This document shows, one piece after another, positions 6,172 to 14,467 of a DNA stretch of 17,485 nt. Made by a program: the position numbers and the translations under genes. How positions within the stretch are numbered: the stretch's first letter is position 1; every line of letters begins with the position of its first letter. A model generated the notes under the pieces. The model was not told the DNA's origin and did not search any database. It saw nothing but the letters and a program-made list of their open reading frames with translations. Source of the DNA: Mollicutes bacterium (GTDB lineage: Bacteria > Bacillota_I > Bacilli_A > RF39 > UBA660); contig JAAZBI010000003.1 in assembly GCA_012513875.1 (NCBI GenBank), forward strand, positions 1 through 17,485. Reading direction: 5' to 3'.

Positions 6172-6436
6172 ATTCTAAATCAACTATTATCATTCCTAAA
6201 TTAAATGGATTTATTTGATAATTAATAACTAATCGATTATTTTTTAAAAAATTTAAAGTTGTTTTGTTTACTATTCCTGAACCTTTTCCAGTAATAATAA
6301 CTACTTTTCTATTTTTCAACAAAATGTTTTCATTAATAAAATCTTCAACTAAAATTAAAGCATAATCTCGATCACAACCATGTAAATCTATTGTTGGACA
6401 ATGTTTTAAAAAAATATCATCATAAGGTTTTTTCAT
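6170..6436 (-). CDS. stand-alone Smr-domain protein
   Basis: This 88-residue protein is almost entirely one Smr (small MutS-related) domain. It has IDLHGCDRDYA (16-26), matching the LDLHG motif, then VVIITGKGSGIVN (45-57), matching the HGKGxG motif. Its first histidine is replaced by threonine (T49). The end LGMIIVDLE is also typical. Smr domains occur at the C-terminus of MutS2 and alone, and several act as nucleases on DNA or RNA; the role of this short one is open. Its start lies 17 bases inside the end of the sugar-kinase gene, so the two are coupled. GAGGAAG lies 12 bases before the ATG. Confidence 0.85.
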   Translation of the reverse strand: MKKPYDDIFLKHCPTIDLHGCDRDYALILVEDFINENILLKNRKVVIITGKGSGIVNKTTLNFLKNNRLVINYQINPFNLGMIIVDLE

Positions 6437-7316
6437 ATATTTTTAAAACTTCCTCAAGTGGAAAAACAGAATTTCTTCCTCCCATTTTAGTTACTGATAA
6501 AGCTCCTGTTATGTTAGAAATACGTAATGTTTTTTCTAAATCATAATTAGCTGCCAAACAATAAGTAAAGGCTCCATGAAATAGATCACCTGCTCCTGTT
6601 GTATCAACAGGAGTAACATTAATACTAGGCATTAATTTAATAACTTTGTCTTTAACATATAAACAACCTTTAGATTCTAAAGTGATGATTATATTGTTTT
6701 TAAAATCATTGCTCATTTTTTCATAAATTTTAGATATAGATTCTGGATTATTAAAATCTATTTTAATTTTAGTATAATCTTCTGCAAATACTTTAGAACA
6801 TACTAAATAATTAACTTTTTTACCTAAAATGATATTTTCTTCTTTTAAACTTCCAGCATCGAGAATAGAAATAGCATTTGGATTAGCTTCTATCGCTTGA
6901 ATAGTAGCATCTAATTCTTGTCCATCTGCTAAAATAATATCTGCAGATAAATCACATTTATTTTTTAAATTCATATCTTTTTGACGATGAGCTATAACTG
7001 TACGACTTCCATTTCTTTTATTAACTATTATAAAAGATAAGGTTGTTTCATCATCTTCATCTAATTCTAGATGATCTGTATTGACGGAAACACTCTTAAA
7101 TTCTTTGATAATTCTTTCAGCATATATATCTTTACCTAAACAACCAACAAAAGTTGTTTCTAAACCCCATTTTCCTAATAAATAAGCAGCATTAGCAGCA
7201 GGACCGCCACCGCATTCTACTTTTTCAGAAACACGATTTTTAGTGTTTTCTATTGGATAACCATCATAAGGAATTGTAATATCATATGAGGCATGACCAA
7301 TACATAATATTTTCAT
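6420..7316 (-). CDS. PfkB-family carbohydrate kinase
   Basis: This 298-residue ribokinase-fold enzyme would phosphorylate a sugar or nucleoside with ATP in the cytoplasm. The first PfkB signature is GGGPAANAAYLLGKWG (36-51). The second, VDTTGAGDLFHGAF (237-250), holds the anion hole and the catalytic base D244. The N-terminus MKILCIGHASYDIT is the usual first strand with the substrate-binding aspartate D12. The substrate cannot be told from sequence: no sugar transporter or catabolic gene is adjacent. ATG 7316 is preceded by GGTTGGTGAAC, a good ribosome binding site. The gene overlaps the downstream Smr gene by 17 bases and ends in TGA. Confidence 0.93.
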   Translation of the reverse strand: MKILCIGHASYDITIPYDGYPIENTKNRVSEKVECGGGPAANAAYLLGKWGLETTFVGCLGKDIYAERIIKEFKSVSVNTDHLELDEDDETTLSFIIVNKRNGSRTVIAHRQKDMNLKNKCDLSADIILADGQELDATIQAIEANPNAISILDAGSLKEENIILGKKVNYLVCSKVFAEDYTKIKIDFNNPESISKIYEKMSNDFKNNIIITLESKGCLYVKDKVIKLMPSINVTPVDTTGAGDLFHGAFTYCLAANYDLEKTLRISNITGALSVTKMGGRNSVFPLEEVLKIYEKTL

Positions 7317-7339
7317 CAGTTCACCAACCCTTTTTATTT

Positions 7340-7822
7340 TTATAGATGATGTTGAGAAATTCTCTCTTCATCTTTTTCTAAAGCTTGAAATATTAAATCT
7401 GGATTTGCATTATATTTTGATAATAAACGAAGTAAAACTTTGATTTGTTGATTTGTTGTTTTATGTTTGTTAATTTCATAATCAGGTTTACCAATTATAA
7501 AATCATTTTTTAAAATATTGTTTTCAAAATCAACATATCCAAAATAATCAATCATTAAATCTTTATATGAATAATTATAAGAATTACATTTTGGATGATT
7601 TTCTTTTAAAAACAATAACAATTGAGAAGCATCTCTTTTTAATACTTTTTTAAAATATTCAAAGACATAACTATCATGATTTGATTCTAAATTATCAAAA
7701 GGTGCTACTCTTAATATTTGTCCCTCTGGACTAATAAAAATTTTCCAATTTTTTATTAAATCAAAATCATTTTCTAAATCATATATTTTAAAATCATAAT
7801 TCATTATTTTTTTATCATTCAT
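7340..7822 (-). CDS. uncharacterised 160-residue protein
   Basis: I do not recognise this protein. From the ATG at 7822 it has 160 residues and no signal peptide or membrane segment. A mixed N-terminal part contains NWKIFISPEGQILRVAPF (25-42), which reads like a beta-hairpin. It is followed by a helical region with many acidic and aromatic residues (FEYFKKVLKRDASQLLLFL) and a helical C-terminus rich in K, Q and E. The start ATG was chosen because GGTGA lies 8 bases upstream; in-frame TTG codons further up would place that site inside the gene. It sits between mscS and the sugar kinase with gaps of 17 and 23 bases, so it is very likely co-transcribed. Confidence 0.75.
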   Translation of the reverse strand: MNDKKIMNYDFKIYDLENDFDLIKNWKIFISPEGQILRVAPFDNLESNHDSYVFEYFKKVLKRDASQLLLFLKENHPKCNSYNYSYKDLMIDYFGYVDFENNILKNDFIIGKPDYEINKHKTTNQQIKVLLRLLSKYNANPDLIFQALEKDEERISQHHL

Positions 7823-7839
7823 CAAGTTATTCACCAACT

Positions 7840-8637
7840 TTATTTTTTTATTTTAACATCTAATTGATTATATGGAATTGAAATGTTTTCTTTAGTAAAT
7901 TCTGTTTTAACATTTTCCATTAAGTCATAATATACATTCCAATACTCTTCAGTTTTAACCCATACTCGAACACGATAAACAATTGCACTAGCATCATGTG
8001 ATAACATTCTTACTAATGGTTCTTTTTCTTTTAAAATTGATTTATGTTTATTAACTACTTTTAATAGTACTTTTTTAACTTTTTCTGGTTCTTCATCATA
8101 ATCTGCTGAAAAGGATAAATCTAACATCCTTGTTTTTTTCGCTGTATAATTAACAATATTTGAATTAGATAAATTACCATTAGGAATAAAAATAACTTTA
8201 TTATCGACAGTAATTAACTCGGTATATAAAATTTTAAGAGAACTAACTGTTCCTTCAATACCATTTGCTTCAATATAATCACCTAATTTAAAAGGTTTAA
8301 ATATAATTAGTAATATTCCACCTGCAAAATTAGATAATGATCCTTGAAAGGCTAAACCAATAGCAAAGCCTAAAGACGCTACAACTGCTACTAAAGATGA
8401 AGTATCGATTCCTAAAATACCTACAATAATAATTGCTAAAATTAATTTCAACATAAATACTATCGTTGATAAAAGAAATGGTTTTAAAGTGTTGTCTGTT
8501 TTTTGTTTTGTTAATTTGTTTTCAATTATTCTTTTGATTAATTTAATAATAAATAATCCTACAATTAAAACTAAAATAGCAGTTAAAAATTTTAATCCAA
8601 TTGGTTTTAAAAAATTAATAATATCTTCTATTTTCAT
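7840..8637 (-). CDS. small-conductance mechanosensitive channel (MscS family)
   Basis: This 265-residue channel is of the short MscS type, which opens under membrane tension to release solutes during osmotic downshock. Three transmembrane segments are visible (about 14-34, 53-76 and 81-115). The pore helix TM3 contains ASLGFAIGLAFQGSLSNFAG (87-106), with the Gly/Ala packing typical of MscS, followed by KPFKLGDYIE (114-123). The beta domain (VSSLKILYTELITVDNK, then IPNGNLSNSNI) and a C-terminal alpha-beta domain follow. ATG 8637 has a strong GGAGG ribosome binding site, 12 bases after the stop of the beta-solenoid gene. It is the only gene in the downstream part of this run with an ideal ribosome binding site. 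Confidence 0.94.
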   Translation of the reverse strand: MKIEDIINFLKPIGLKFLTAILVLIVGLFIIKLIKRIIENKLTKQKTDNTLKPFLLSTIVFMLKLILAIIIVGILGIDTSSLVAVVASLGFAIGLAFQGSLSNFAGGILLIIFKPFKLGDYIEANGIEGTVSSLKILYTELITVDNKVIFIPNGNLSNSNIVNYTAKKTRMLDLSFSADYDEEPEKVKKVLLKVVNKHKSILKEKEPLVRMLSHDASAIVYRVRVWVKTEEYWNVYYDLMENVKTEFTKENISIPYNQLDVKIKK

Positions 8638-8649
8638 GATTTGCCTCCA

Positions 8650-9297
8650 TTATAAAACGGCTTTTTTCCCTGATTCTTTATATGTTTCTAATTCTGGTGA
8701 ATATCCCCATTCATATAGATCGTAGTAAAATCCATTGATATCACTTTTTTCTACATAAGTTGATTTTACTTCGTTTTCAAAATCAAAATTATTGATCGAT
8801 GAATTTTCAACTATACAAAAAGAAAAATTATTCAACCTTACTTCTTTAGGAGAAATTTCACTATCTACAATCTTTAAATAGTTACCAGTCAAATTTAATT
8901 CTTTCGCTTTTAATAAAAGACAATCATCAAAAGAAATATTAGAACAAGAAATAAATAATTTTTCTAAATCTACATATCTTTCTTCTCGTCGATAATTGCC
9001 TGTAAATTCTATAACACTTCCATATTCTGTTTTTTTATTTTCAATTGCTACATTACCACCAAAAAAGCAATTTTTAAAAGCTACATATTGATTTTTCAAA
9101 CTTAAAAAAGCTTGAGTTAATGTACATTCTTCAAAAATATAATTATTTCCATCATTAAAATGATAATCTAAATAATCATTTAAATATAATCGCTTAATAG
9201 TGTATGTTCCTTTTTTTCCTTCTAAGTAATTTTTTTGTATTTCTTTAGGAAAAATATATTCAGAAATTTTTTTCTTCAATAAATTTTTATTTTCCAT
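8650..9297 (-). CDS. predicted beta-solenoid protein next to an ABC transporter
   Basis: There is no family I can name. The product is 215 residues from the ATG at 9297, with no signal peptide or membrane segment. After a charged helical start (1-25), residues 52-190 show short alternating strands with regularly spaced hydrophobic and Cys/Asn/Ser positions: YIFEECTL, VAFKNCFFGGNVAI, SVIEFTGNY, LFISCSNISFDDCLLL, ELNLTGNYLKIVDSEI, SFCIVENSSI. This is the texture of a right-handed beta-helix or pentapeptide-like solenoid. The gene starts 8 bases after the permease stop and has no Shine-Dalgarno sequence, so it probably depends on translational coupling. An earlier in-frame TTG (9312) overlaps the permease stop and looks no better. 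Confidence 0.72.
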   Translation of the reverse strand: MENKNLLKKKISEYIFPKEIQKNYLEGKKGTYTIKRLYLNDYLDYHFNDGNNYIFEECTLTQAFLSLKNQYVAFKNCFFGGNVAIENKKTEYGSVIEFTGNYRREERYVDLEKLFISCSNISFDDCLLLKAKELNLTGNYLKIVDSEISPKEVRLNNFSFCIVENSSINNFDFENEVKSTYVEKSDINGFYYDLYEWGYSPELETYKESGKKAVL

Positions 9298-9305
9298 ATT
9301 TTTAA

Positions 9306-10124
9306 TTAACAATATAAATCTTTTTTATTATAATATAAATACGTAAATATTGTTCCTCCTATAATAAGTATAACACAAATTATAATTCCAATCACATTTA
9401 ATGAAACATTATTAATGTTTTCAAAAAATTTATAAACATTGACAGATGGATTGTAATTAATTGGCGAAAAATATTTTAAGAAATTTAATTTATCAACTGT
9501 ATTAGAAATAACACCTATTAAGTATGTCCCAAAAAAGAAAGATAATGCTAAAACAATTGATTTACTATCATCTCTTAAAATTACCGAAAAAATAAATCCT
9601 ATCATCCAATATGCTAAAATTGGAATCAAATTAAATAAATGAACTAAAACTATAACTTTAATACTATCTGTTTCGTTTAAAAAGAAAGTTGAAATAATTG
9701 AAGATATTAAAACCATGGTCATTACTAAAATAATCATCAAAAATGAAGATATAATTTTTGATGTAACAATTTGAGACCTTTTGATTGGTTTAGAATATAA
9801 ATATTCAATTGATTTATCCCCTTCTTCTTTTGCGATAGATTTAGTACCTAAAATCATTCCATAAATAACTAAACCAATAATTATAAATTGAAATACATAA
9901 CAAAAGTATTCTAAAAAGACACCAAAATCAGGCATATCATTTAATCCAAACGATTCTAACAATCCTTCGGGCATAAAACCAAGTTTAGAATTTATCAATT
10001 CAGAAAAATCAGATGAAGCCATTGAAGGGAAGAATGCTAAATAAATGATTATTATAAATGATAAGATTCCACCCCAAATTAAAGCACCTTTTAAATTTTT
10101 GCGATTTTCTAATTTAATTAACAT
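9306..10124 (-). CDS. ABC-2 type transporter permease
   Basis: This 272-residue membrane protein has six predicted transmembrane segments: near the N-terminus (about 14-34), then a large extracellular loop, then four in the middle and one before the short C-terminus. Between TM2 and TM3 it has TKSIAKEEGDKSIEYLYSKP followed by IKRSQIVTSK, the coupling-helix motif of ABC-2 permeases. The neighbouring ATPase gene ends 7 bases upstream. Such pairs export drugs, peptides or lipids; the substrate is unknown. I prefer the ATG at 10124 because AGTAGGT lies just before it; an ATG at 10142 overlaps the ATPase gene without a clear ribosome binding site. It would assemble as a dimer with two ATPase subunits. 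Confidence 0.88.
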   Translation of the reverse strand: MLIKLENRKNLKGALIWGGILSFIIIIYLAFFPSMASSDFSELINSKLGFMPEGLLESFGLNDMPDFGVFLEYFCYVFQFIIIGLVIYGMILGTKSIAKEEGDKSIEYLYSKPIKRSQIVTSKIISSFLMIILVMTMVLISSIISTFFLNETDSIKVIVLVHLFNLIPILAYWMIGFIFSVILRDDSKSIVLALSFFFGTYLIGVISNTVDKLNFLKYFSPINYNPSVNVYKFFENINNVSLNVIGIIICVILIIGGTIFTYLYYNKKDLYC

Positions 10125-10131
10125 ATTATAC

Positions 10132-11007
10132 CTACTCTCCATAATAATCTAAGAAATCTTCTTCTAAAGATAAAGGAATTATATTAACATCTAAAACTTC
10201 CACTTCAGATAAAGTATTCAACAATTTTGAAATTTCGCCTTTATATTTAAATGATAACTCTTTATTTTTATATATTAGATCAGAAATTCCTTCTAAAGAT
10301 AAATTAATCTTTTTCATTAATTTTATAACTACTTTTTTAATGTTTTTATTATTTAATTGATCGATTTTTTTAACATCAATTATTTTACCATTTCTAACAA
10401 TTCCAACTCGATCACAATATTTTTCAACTTCTCTTAAATTATGACTAGATAAAAAGATTGTTACTCCTTGTTTTTGCCTAGTCAATAACTCATCAAATAA
10501 TTTATTTTGAATTAAAGGATCCAATCCATTAGTTGGTTCATCGAAAATTAACAACTGAGGATTAAACATTAAAGCCTGAATAATAGCAACTTTCTTTTTA
10601 TTACCAAAAGATAATTTATTAATCTTTCTATTTTGATTTAAATCAAATAATTTACATAAGCGATCTATTTCTTTTTGAGTAACATTTGGATATAAAGATT
10701 TATTAAAATTAAATAAATCTCTTACTTTCATATAGTCGTAATAATTCACTTCTGAAGGAACATATCCAACTTTTTCTTTAATTAAATTACTATCTTTTAC
10801 TGAATCTAAACCAAAGATTTCTATTTTTCCTGAAGTGGGGAAAAGAAAGTTTAACATTGCTCTAATCGTTGTCGATTTACCTGCTCCATTAGGGCCAATA
10901 AAACCAAATATTTCTCCTTGATTAATTGTTAAATTTATATCTTTAACGCCCATAATGTTTCCATAATATTTCGATAAATTTTTTATTTTAATAACTTCTT
11001 TACTCAT
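10132..11007 (-). CDS. ABC transporter ATP-binding protein
   Basis: This 291-residue nucleotide-binding subunit has Walker A GPNGAGKS (38-45), signature LSFGNKKK (132-139), Walker B LLIFDEP (152-158), the D-loop GLDP (161-164) and the switch histidine H189 in SSHN. The signature reads LSFGN where LSGGQ is usual, a common variation in ABC-2 drug and lipid exporter ATPases. A C-terminal stretch of about 70 residues past the ATPase core (from 220) is typical of that subfamily. Its partner permease follows immediately. The start ATG 11007 lies 8 bases inside the pseudouridine synthase gene, whose end carries the AAGGAG ribosome binding site, so expression is coupled to the RNA-modification genes. 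Confidence 0.94.
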   Translation of the reverse strand: MSKEVIKIKNLSKYYGNIMGVKDINLTINQGEIFGFIGPNGAGKSTTIRAMLNFLFPTSGKIEIFGLDSVKDSNLIKEKVGYVPSEVNYYDYMKVRDLFNFNKSLYPNVTQKEIDRLCKLFDLNQNRKINKLSFGNKKKVAIIQALMFNPQLLIFDEPTNGLDPLIQNKLFDELLTRQKQGVTIFLSSHNLREVEKYCDRVGIVRNGKIIDVKKIDQLNNKNIKKVVIKLMKKINLSLEGISDLIYKNKELSFKYKGEISKLLNTLSEVEVLDVNIIPLSLEEDFLDYYGE

Positions 11008-11659
11008 AATTTTCTCCTTGATACCAACTAGGTAAATTTTTAAAACTCATTATTTCATTTGTAATCGGATGAGAAAACTTTAAATTAGATGCCCACAAAT
11101 GAATTTGAACTTTATTTTGTTCTGGTCCATATCTTTGATCTCCAAAAATAGGATGATTAAAGTTTGTTAATTGAACTCTAATTTGATGATGTCTACCAGT
11201 TAATAAATTTATTTCTACTATACTAAAGTTAGTGTTCGAATCATAATTCAAAACTTTGTATTCCATAATAGCTTCTTGACCTATTTTTTTATCTGTAATT
11301 TTCGAGCTGAAAGTTATAGGATCTTTAATAATATAATCAATCAACTTGCCTTCTCTTTTGTCAAATTTATTATAAACTAATGCTAAATACTTTTTTTCTA
11401 TCTTTCGACTTCTAACTTGTTCACTTAATCTTCCCGCTGCTTTAGAAGTTTTAGCAAAAACCATGATTCCACCTACTGGGCGATCCAAACGATGAATTAA
11501 TCCTAAATAAACATTACCTGGTTTTTGATACTTTTTCTTTAAATATTCTTTTAATTCAGTTAATAAATCTAGATCCCCACTATCATCAGATTGAACAGGA
11601 ATATTAGGTTTTTTAACAACAACTAAAAGATGATTATCTTCATATAAAATTTCTTTCAT
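11000..11659 (-). CDS. RluD/RluA-family RNA pseudouridine synthase
   Basis: This 219-residue catalytic domain isomerises uridine to pseudouridine in rRNA or tRNA. The active-site block LIHRLDRPVGGIMVFAK (54-70) carries the catalytic aspartate D59. The later GRHHQIRVQL motif (near 165) and IFGDQRYG are also typical. There is no N-terminal S4 domain, so it is the short form, and the target cannot be assigned. I chose the ATG at 11659 (MKEILYEDNH). It overlaps the TAA of the preceding methyltransferase by one base (TAATG), and the family normally begins at this point. Upstream in-frame ATGs would add residues without similarity to the family. Confidence 0.93.
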   Translation of the reverse strand: MKEILYEDNHLLVVVKKPNIPVQSDDSGDLDLLTELKEYLKKKYQKPGNVYLGLIHRLDRPVGGIMVFAKTSKAAGRLSEQVRSRKIEKKYLALVYNKFDKREGKLIDYIIKDPITFSSKITDKKIGQEAIMEYKVLNYDSNTNFSIVEINLLTGRHHQIRVQLTNFNHPIFGDQRYGPEQNKVQIHLWASNLKFSHPITNEIMSFKNLPSWYQGENYE

Positions 11660-12516
11660 TATTTTTCTTCCCATCGAGCATATATGCCACAAGGTAAGAT
11701 TAATTTTTCTTCACTTAACAATCCAATTTCATCACTACTAATTATTCCTGAATATTTATTATTTATTAATAAGTATAAAACATTTTCTAATACAGTTTTA
11801 GAAATACCAGTCGTATAAGAATTAATAATAAAAAACAAAGGACTATCACTCAATATTTCAGAACATAAACTTACTAAATTATATAAATGCTCTTCTAATT
11901 TCCATAATTCTTTATTAGATCCTCTACCAAAAGAGGGAGGATCCATGATTATTGCATCATATTTATTTCCTCTTCTAATTTCTCTTTGAACAAATTTTTG
12001 CACATCATCGACTAAATATCTAACTTTTGTTTCATCTAAATGAGAGGATTTAACATTTTCTTTAGCCCATTCTACAATTCCTTTAGATGAGTCAATATGA
12101 GTAACTTCTGCCCCTGCAGAAAGACACGCTATAGTTGCTCCTCCAGTATATGCAAATAAATTTAATACTTTGATTGGTCTTTTTGATTTTTTAATTTTAT
12201 TAATCATATAATCCCAATTTACAGCTTGTTCTGGAAAAACTCCAGTATGTTTAAATCCCATTAATTTTACATTAAAAACTAAATCATTATATTTAATTTC
12301 CCAACGATCAGCAATTTTATTTTTTATTTCCCAATAACCACCACCTTGGTTAGAGCGGTGATAAATTGCATCATATTTTTCGCTGTTAAAATTATCATTA
12401 TCCCAAATAATTTGTGGATCTGGTCTTCTCAAAAGATAATTACCCCATAATTCAATCTTTTCTCCATGAGAAGTTTTAATTAATTTATAATCTTCCCATT
12501 TATCTGCAATTAACAT
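11659..12516 (-). CDS. RlmI-like class I SAM-dependent methyltransferase
   Basis: This 285-residue enzyme is of the RlmI/RlmK group (COG1092-like), whose characterised members make 5-methylcytosine or 7-methylguanine in 23S rRNA. Motif I is NLFAYTGGATIACLSAGA (119-136), the SAM-ribose acid is D142, and motif IV is DPPSFGRG (192-199), which matches RlmI-type enzymes. The N-terminal part (1-95) lacks a PUA domain, so it is shorter than E. coli RlmI. The start ATG 12516 follows AAAGAGATGATAAA. An in-frame ATG 54 bases upstream would add a hydrophobic run that is only the antisense-phase reading of the upstream gene's end. The specific substrate is not assigned. Confidence 0.88.
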   Translation of the reverse strand: MLIADKWEDYKLIKTSHGEKIELWGNYLLRRPDPQIIWDNDNFNSEKYDAIYHRSNQGGGYWEIKNKIADRWEIKYNDLVFNVKLMGFKHTGVFPEQAVNWDYMINKIKKSKRPIKVLNLFAYTGGATIACLSAGAEVTHIDSSKGIVEWAKENVKSSHLDETKVRYLVDDVQKFVQREIRRGNKYDAIIMDPPSFGRGSNKELWKLEEHLYNLVSLCSEILSDSPLFFIINSYTTGISKTVLENVLYLLINNKYSGIISSDEIGLLSEEKLILPCGIYARWEEK

Positions 12517-12520
12517 TTTA

Positions 12521-12811
12521 TCATCTCTTTCTGCTTTTAAAATAAGTATTAATATCAAAAATAATTCCAATAGTTAAACAAAATAATCCGACTAATAAAT
12601 TAATAATTGAAATTAATAAAGCTGTATTTTGATCAAAATTAAGAAATTTAGAAAACACTAAATTAAAAACTAATAACAACATAGTAATATAAACTAAAAT
12701 AATAGCTGGTAAATATTTATTAGTCTTTTTCTTTTCTCTTAATCCTAACAATATAGTAAATCCAATTACTATTAAACAGACTATTAATGATACAAAAATA
12801 ATTATATTCAT
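12521..12811 (-). CDS. small membrane protein, three predicted segments
   Basis: I do not recognise the family. It is a 96-residue protein with three hydrophobic segments (about 2-22, 34-55 and 63-86) separated by short charged linkers (REKKKTNK at 25-32, NFDQN at 58-62) and a basic tail FKSRKR. By the positive-inside rule the first linker and the C-terminus face the cytoplasm. ATG 12811 is preceded by TAGGAGGAAAAT, a strong ribosome binding site that also contains the fhs stop codon. The TGA stop falls 4 bases before the methyltransferase ATG. The strong ribosome binding site and close packing make it a real gene rather than a chance frame. Confidence 0.75.
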   Translation of the reverse strand: MNIIIFVSLIVCLIVIGFTILLGLREKKKTNKYLPAIILVYITMLLLVFNLVFSKFLNFDQNTALLISIINLLVGLFCLTIGIIFDINTYFKSRKR

Positions 12812-12820
12812 ATTTTCCTC

Positions 12821-14467
12821 CTAAAACAAACCGCTTATTTTATTGTTTTTATCAATATCAATTTTTTCTGCTAGTGGCACCTTTGGTAAACCTGGCATCG
12901 TCATTATATTTTTTGTTAAAGCAACGACAAAACCTGCTCCACTGCTCAATTTTATTTGATTAATTGTAATCATGAAACCTTGTGGACAACCTATTAAGTT
13001 TTTTTCATCAGAAAATGAATATTGTGTTTTTGCTATACAAACAGGATATTCATTAAATCCCATTTTTGCTAATTGATTCAGTTCTTTTTTAGCTTCTTCA
13101 CTATATATAACTTCTTTAGCGCCATATATTTCTTTAGCAATCTTATCTATTTTTTTATCTAAAGGTAAAGAATTATTATATAAAGGTTTAAAAGATGATT
13201 TAGTTATCTTTTTAATTACTGCTTTTGCTAAATTAATTCCACCTTTACTACCCTGACTAAATGTATCGTTTAATTCAATTTCCATATTTAAATCTTGACA
13301 TTTTTTAATAAGAAAATCTATTTCTGATTGATAATCACTAGGAAATTTATTTAATGCAATTACAATAGGTATCTTATATTTTTTAAGATTTTGATAATGT
13401 TTTTGTAAGTTACAAAATCCTTTTTCTAAAGCTTTAATATTTTCTTTGTTTAATTCTTGAACATTTATTCCACCATGAAGTTTTAATGCTCTAATAGTAG
13501 CGACTAAAACCACTAAATTAGGCTTTAAATTGCCAATCCGACACTTTATATCAAAAAACTTTTCAGCTCCTAGATCCGCTCCAAAACCAGCCTCAGTAAC
13601 AACATAATCACTTAAGTTTAATGCCGTCTTAGTTGCAATTAAACTATTACAACCATGAGCGATGTTTGCAAAGGGACCTCCATGTATTAAAACTGGATTA
13701 TGTTCTAAAGTTTGAACTAAATTAGGTTTGATTGCATCTTTTAACAGCAACGTAATAGAACCACTTATTTTTAAATCTTTAACTGTAATTCTTTTTTTAG
13801 ATTTAGTATAACCAATAGTGATATTATCTATTCTTTTCTTTAAATCCATTAGATCACGTGCTAAACATAAAATAGCCATTAATTCTGAAGCTACTGTAAT
13901 GTCAAAAGATGTGTTTCTGTTTAAATCACTATCATAGTTAGTGGTAACTTTTCTTAATGCTCTATCATTTAAATCTAAAACACGATTAAAACAAATAGTT
14001 TTAGGATCAATTTTTAATTCGTTACCAAAATATAAATGATTATCTAAACAGGCTGCTATTAAGTTGTTAGCGACTGTTAAAGCATGAATATCTCCAGTAA
14101 AATGCAAATTAATGTCTGCCATAGGAATAACTTGAGAATATCCTCCGCCACAAGCTCCACCTTTGATTCCAAAACATGGACCTAATGATGGTTCTCTTAA
14201 ACAAAGAATAGTTTTTTTACCTATTTTATTTAAAGAATCTACTAAACCAATACTTGTAGTTGTTTTTCCTTCTCCAGCAGATGTTGGATTAATTGAAGTT
14301 ACTAAGATCAAATTACCTTGTTTTTTTACTTTAATATTTTCATAATTTATTTTAGCTTTTTCTTCACCATAACAAATATAATCTCTTTTCTTTAGTTTTA
14401 TTTTTTTAGCGATTGAAGTTATTTTTTTTATTTGGCATGAAGAAGCAATTTCGATATCACTTAGCAT
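12821..14467 (-). CDS. fhs: formate-tetrahydrofolate ligase
   Basis: This 548-residue enzyme makes 10-formyltetrahydrofolate from formate, ATP and tetrahydrofolate, feeding purine synthesis and initiator-tRNA formylation. The family's P-loop region INPTSAGEGKTTTSIGL (59-75) and the REPSLGPCFGIKGGACGGGY block (91-110) are nearly consensus, followed by INLHFTGD (119-126). The length matches the family (about 550). ATG 14467 overlaps the end of queH by 11 bases. It ends in TAG merged with the next ribosome binding site. Family enzymes work as soluble tetramers. No other one-carbon gene is adjacent, so its placement beside RNA-modification genes is probably operon reshuffling. Confidence 0.97.
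   Translation of the reverse strand: MLSDIEIASSCQIKKITSIAKKIKLKKRDYICYGEEKAKINYENIKVKKQGNLILVTSINPTSAGEGKTTTSIGLVDSLNKIGKKTILCLREPSLGPCFGIKGGACGGGYSQVIPMADINLHFTGDIHALTVANNLIAACLDNHLYFGNELKIDPKTICFNRVLDLNDRALRKVTTNYDSDLNRNTSFDITVASELMAILCLARDLMDLKKRIDNITIGYTKSKKRITVKDLKISGSITLLLKDAIKPNLVQTLEHNPVLIHGGPFANIAHGCNSLIATKTALNLSDYVVTEAGFGADLGAEKFFDIKCRIGNLKPNLVVLVATIRALKLHGGINVQELNKENIKALEKGFCNLQKHYQNLKKYKIPIVIALNKFPSDYQSEIDFLIKKCQDLNMEIELNDTFSQGSKGGINLAKAVIKKITKSSFKPLYNNSLPLDKKIDKIAKEIYGAKEVIYSEEAKKELNQLAKMGFNEYPVCIAKTQYSFSDEKNLIGCPQGFMITINQIKLSSGAGFVVALTKNIMTMPGLPKVPLAEKIDIDKNNKISGLF

Noticed and set aside
8650..11007. ABC pair as an antibiotic-resistance or bacteriocin-immunity system
   Set aside because: No bacteriocin precursor, two-component system or resistance-specific motif is visible nearby. 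The ABC-2 family alone does not set the substrate.
11660..11692. Longer start for the pseudouridine synthase
   Set aside because: It overlaps the end of the methyltransferase gene and adds residues before the usual family start MKEILYED.
12517..12570. N-terminal extension of the RlmI-like methyltransferase starting MELFLILILILK, which looks like a signal peptide
   Set aside because: The hydrophobic run is an alternative-frame reading of the end of the small membrane protein gene. The ATG at 12516 has the ribosome binding site, and the enzyme family is cytosolic.
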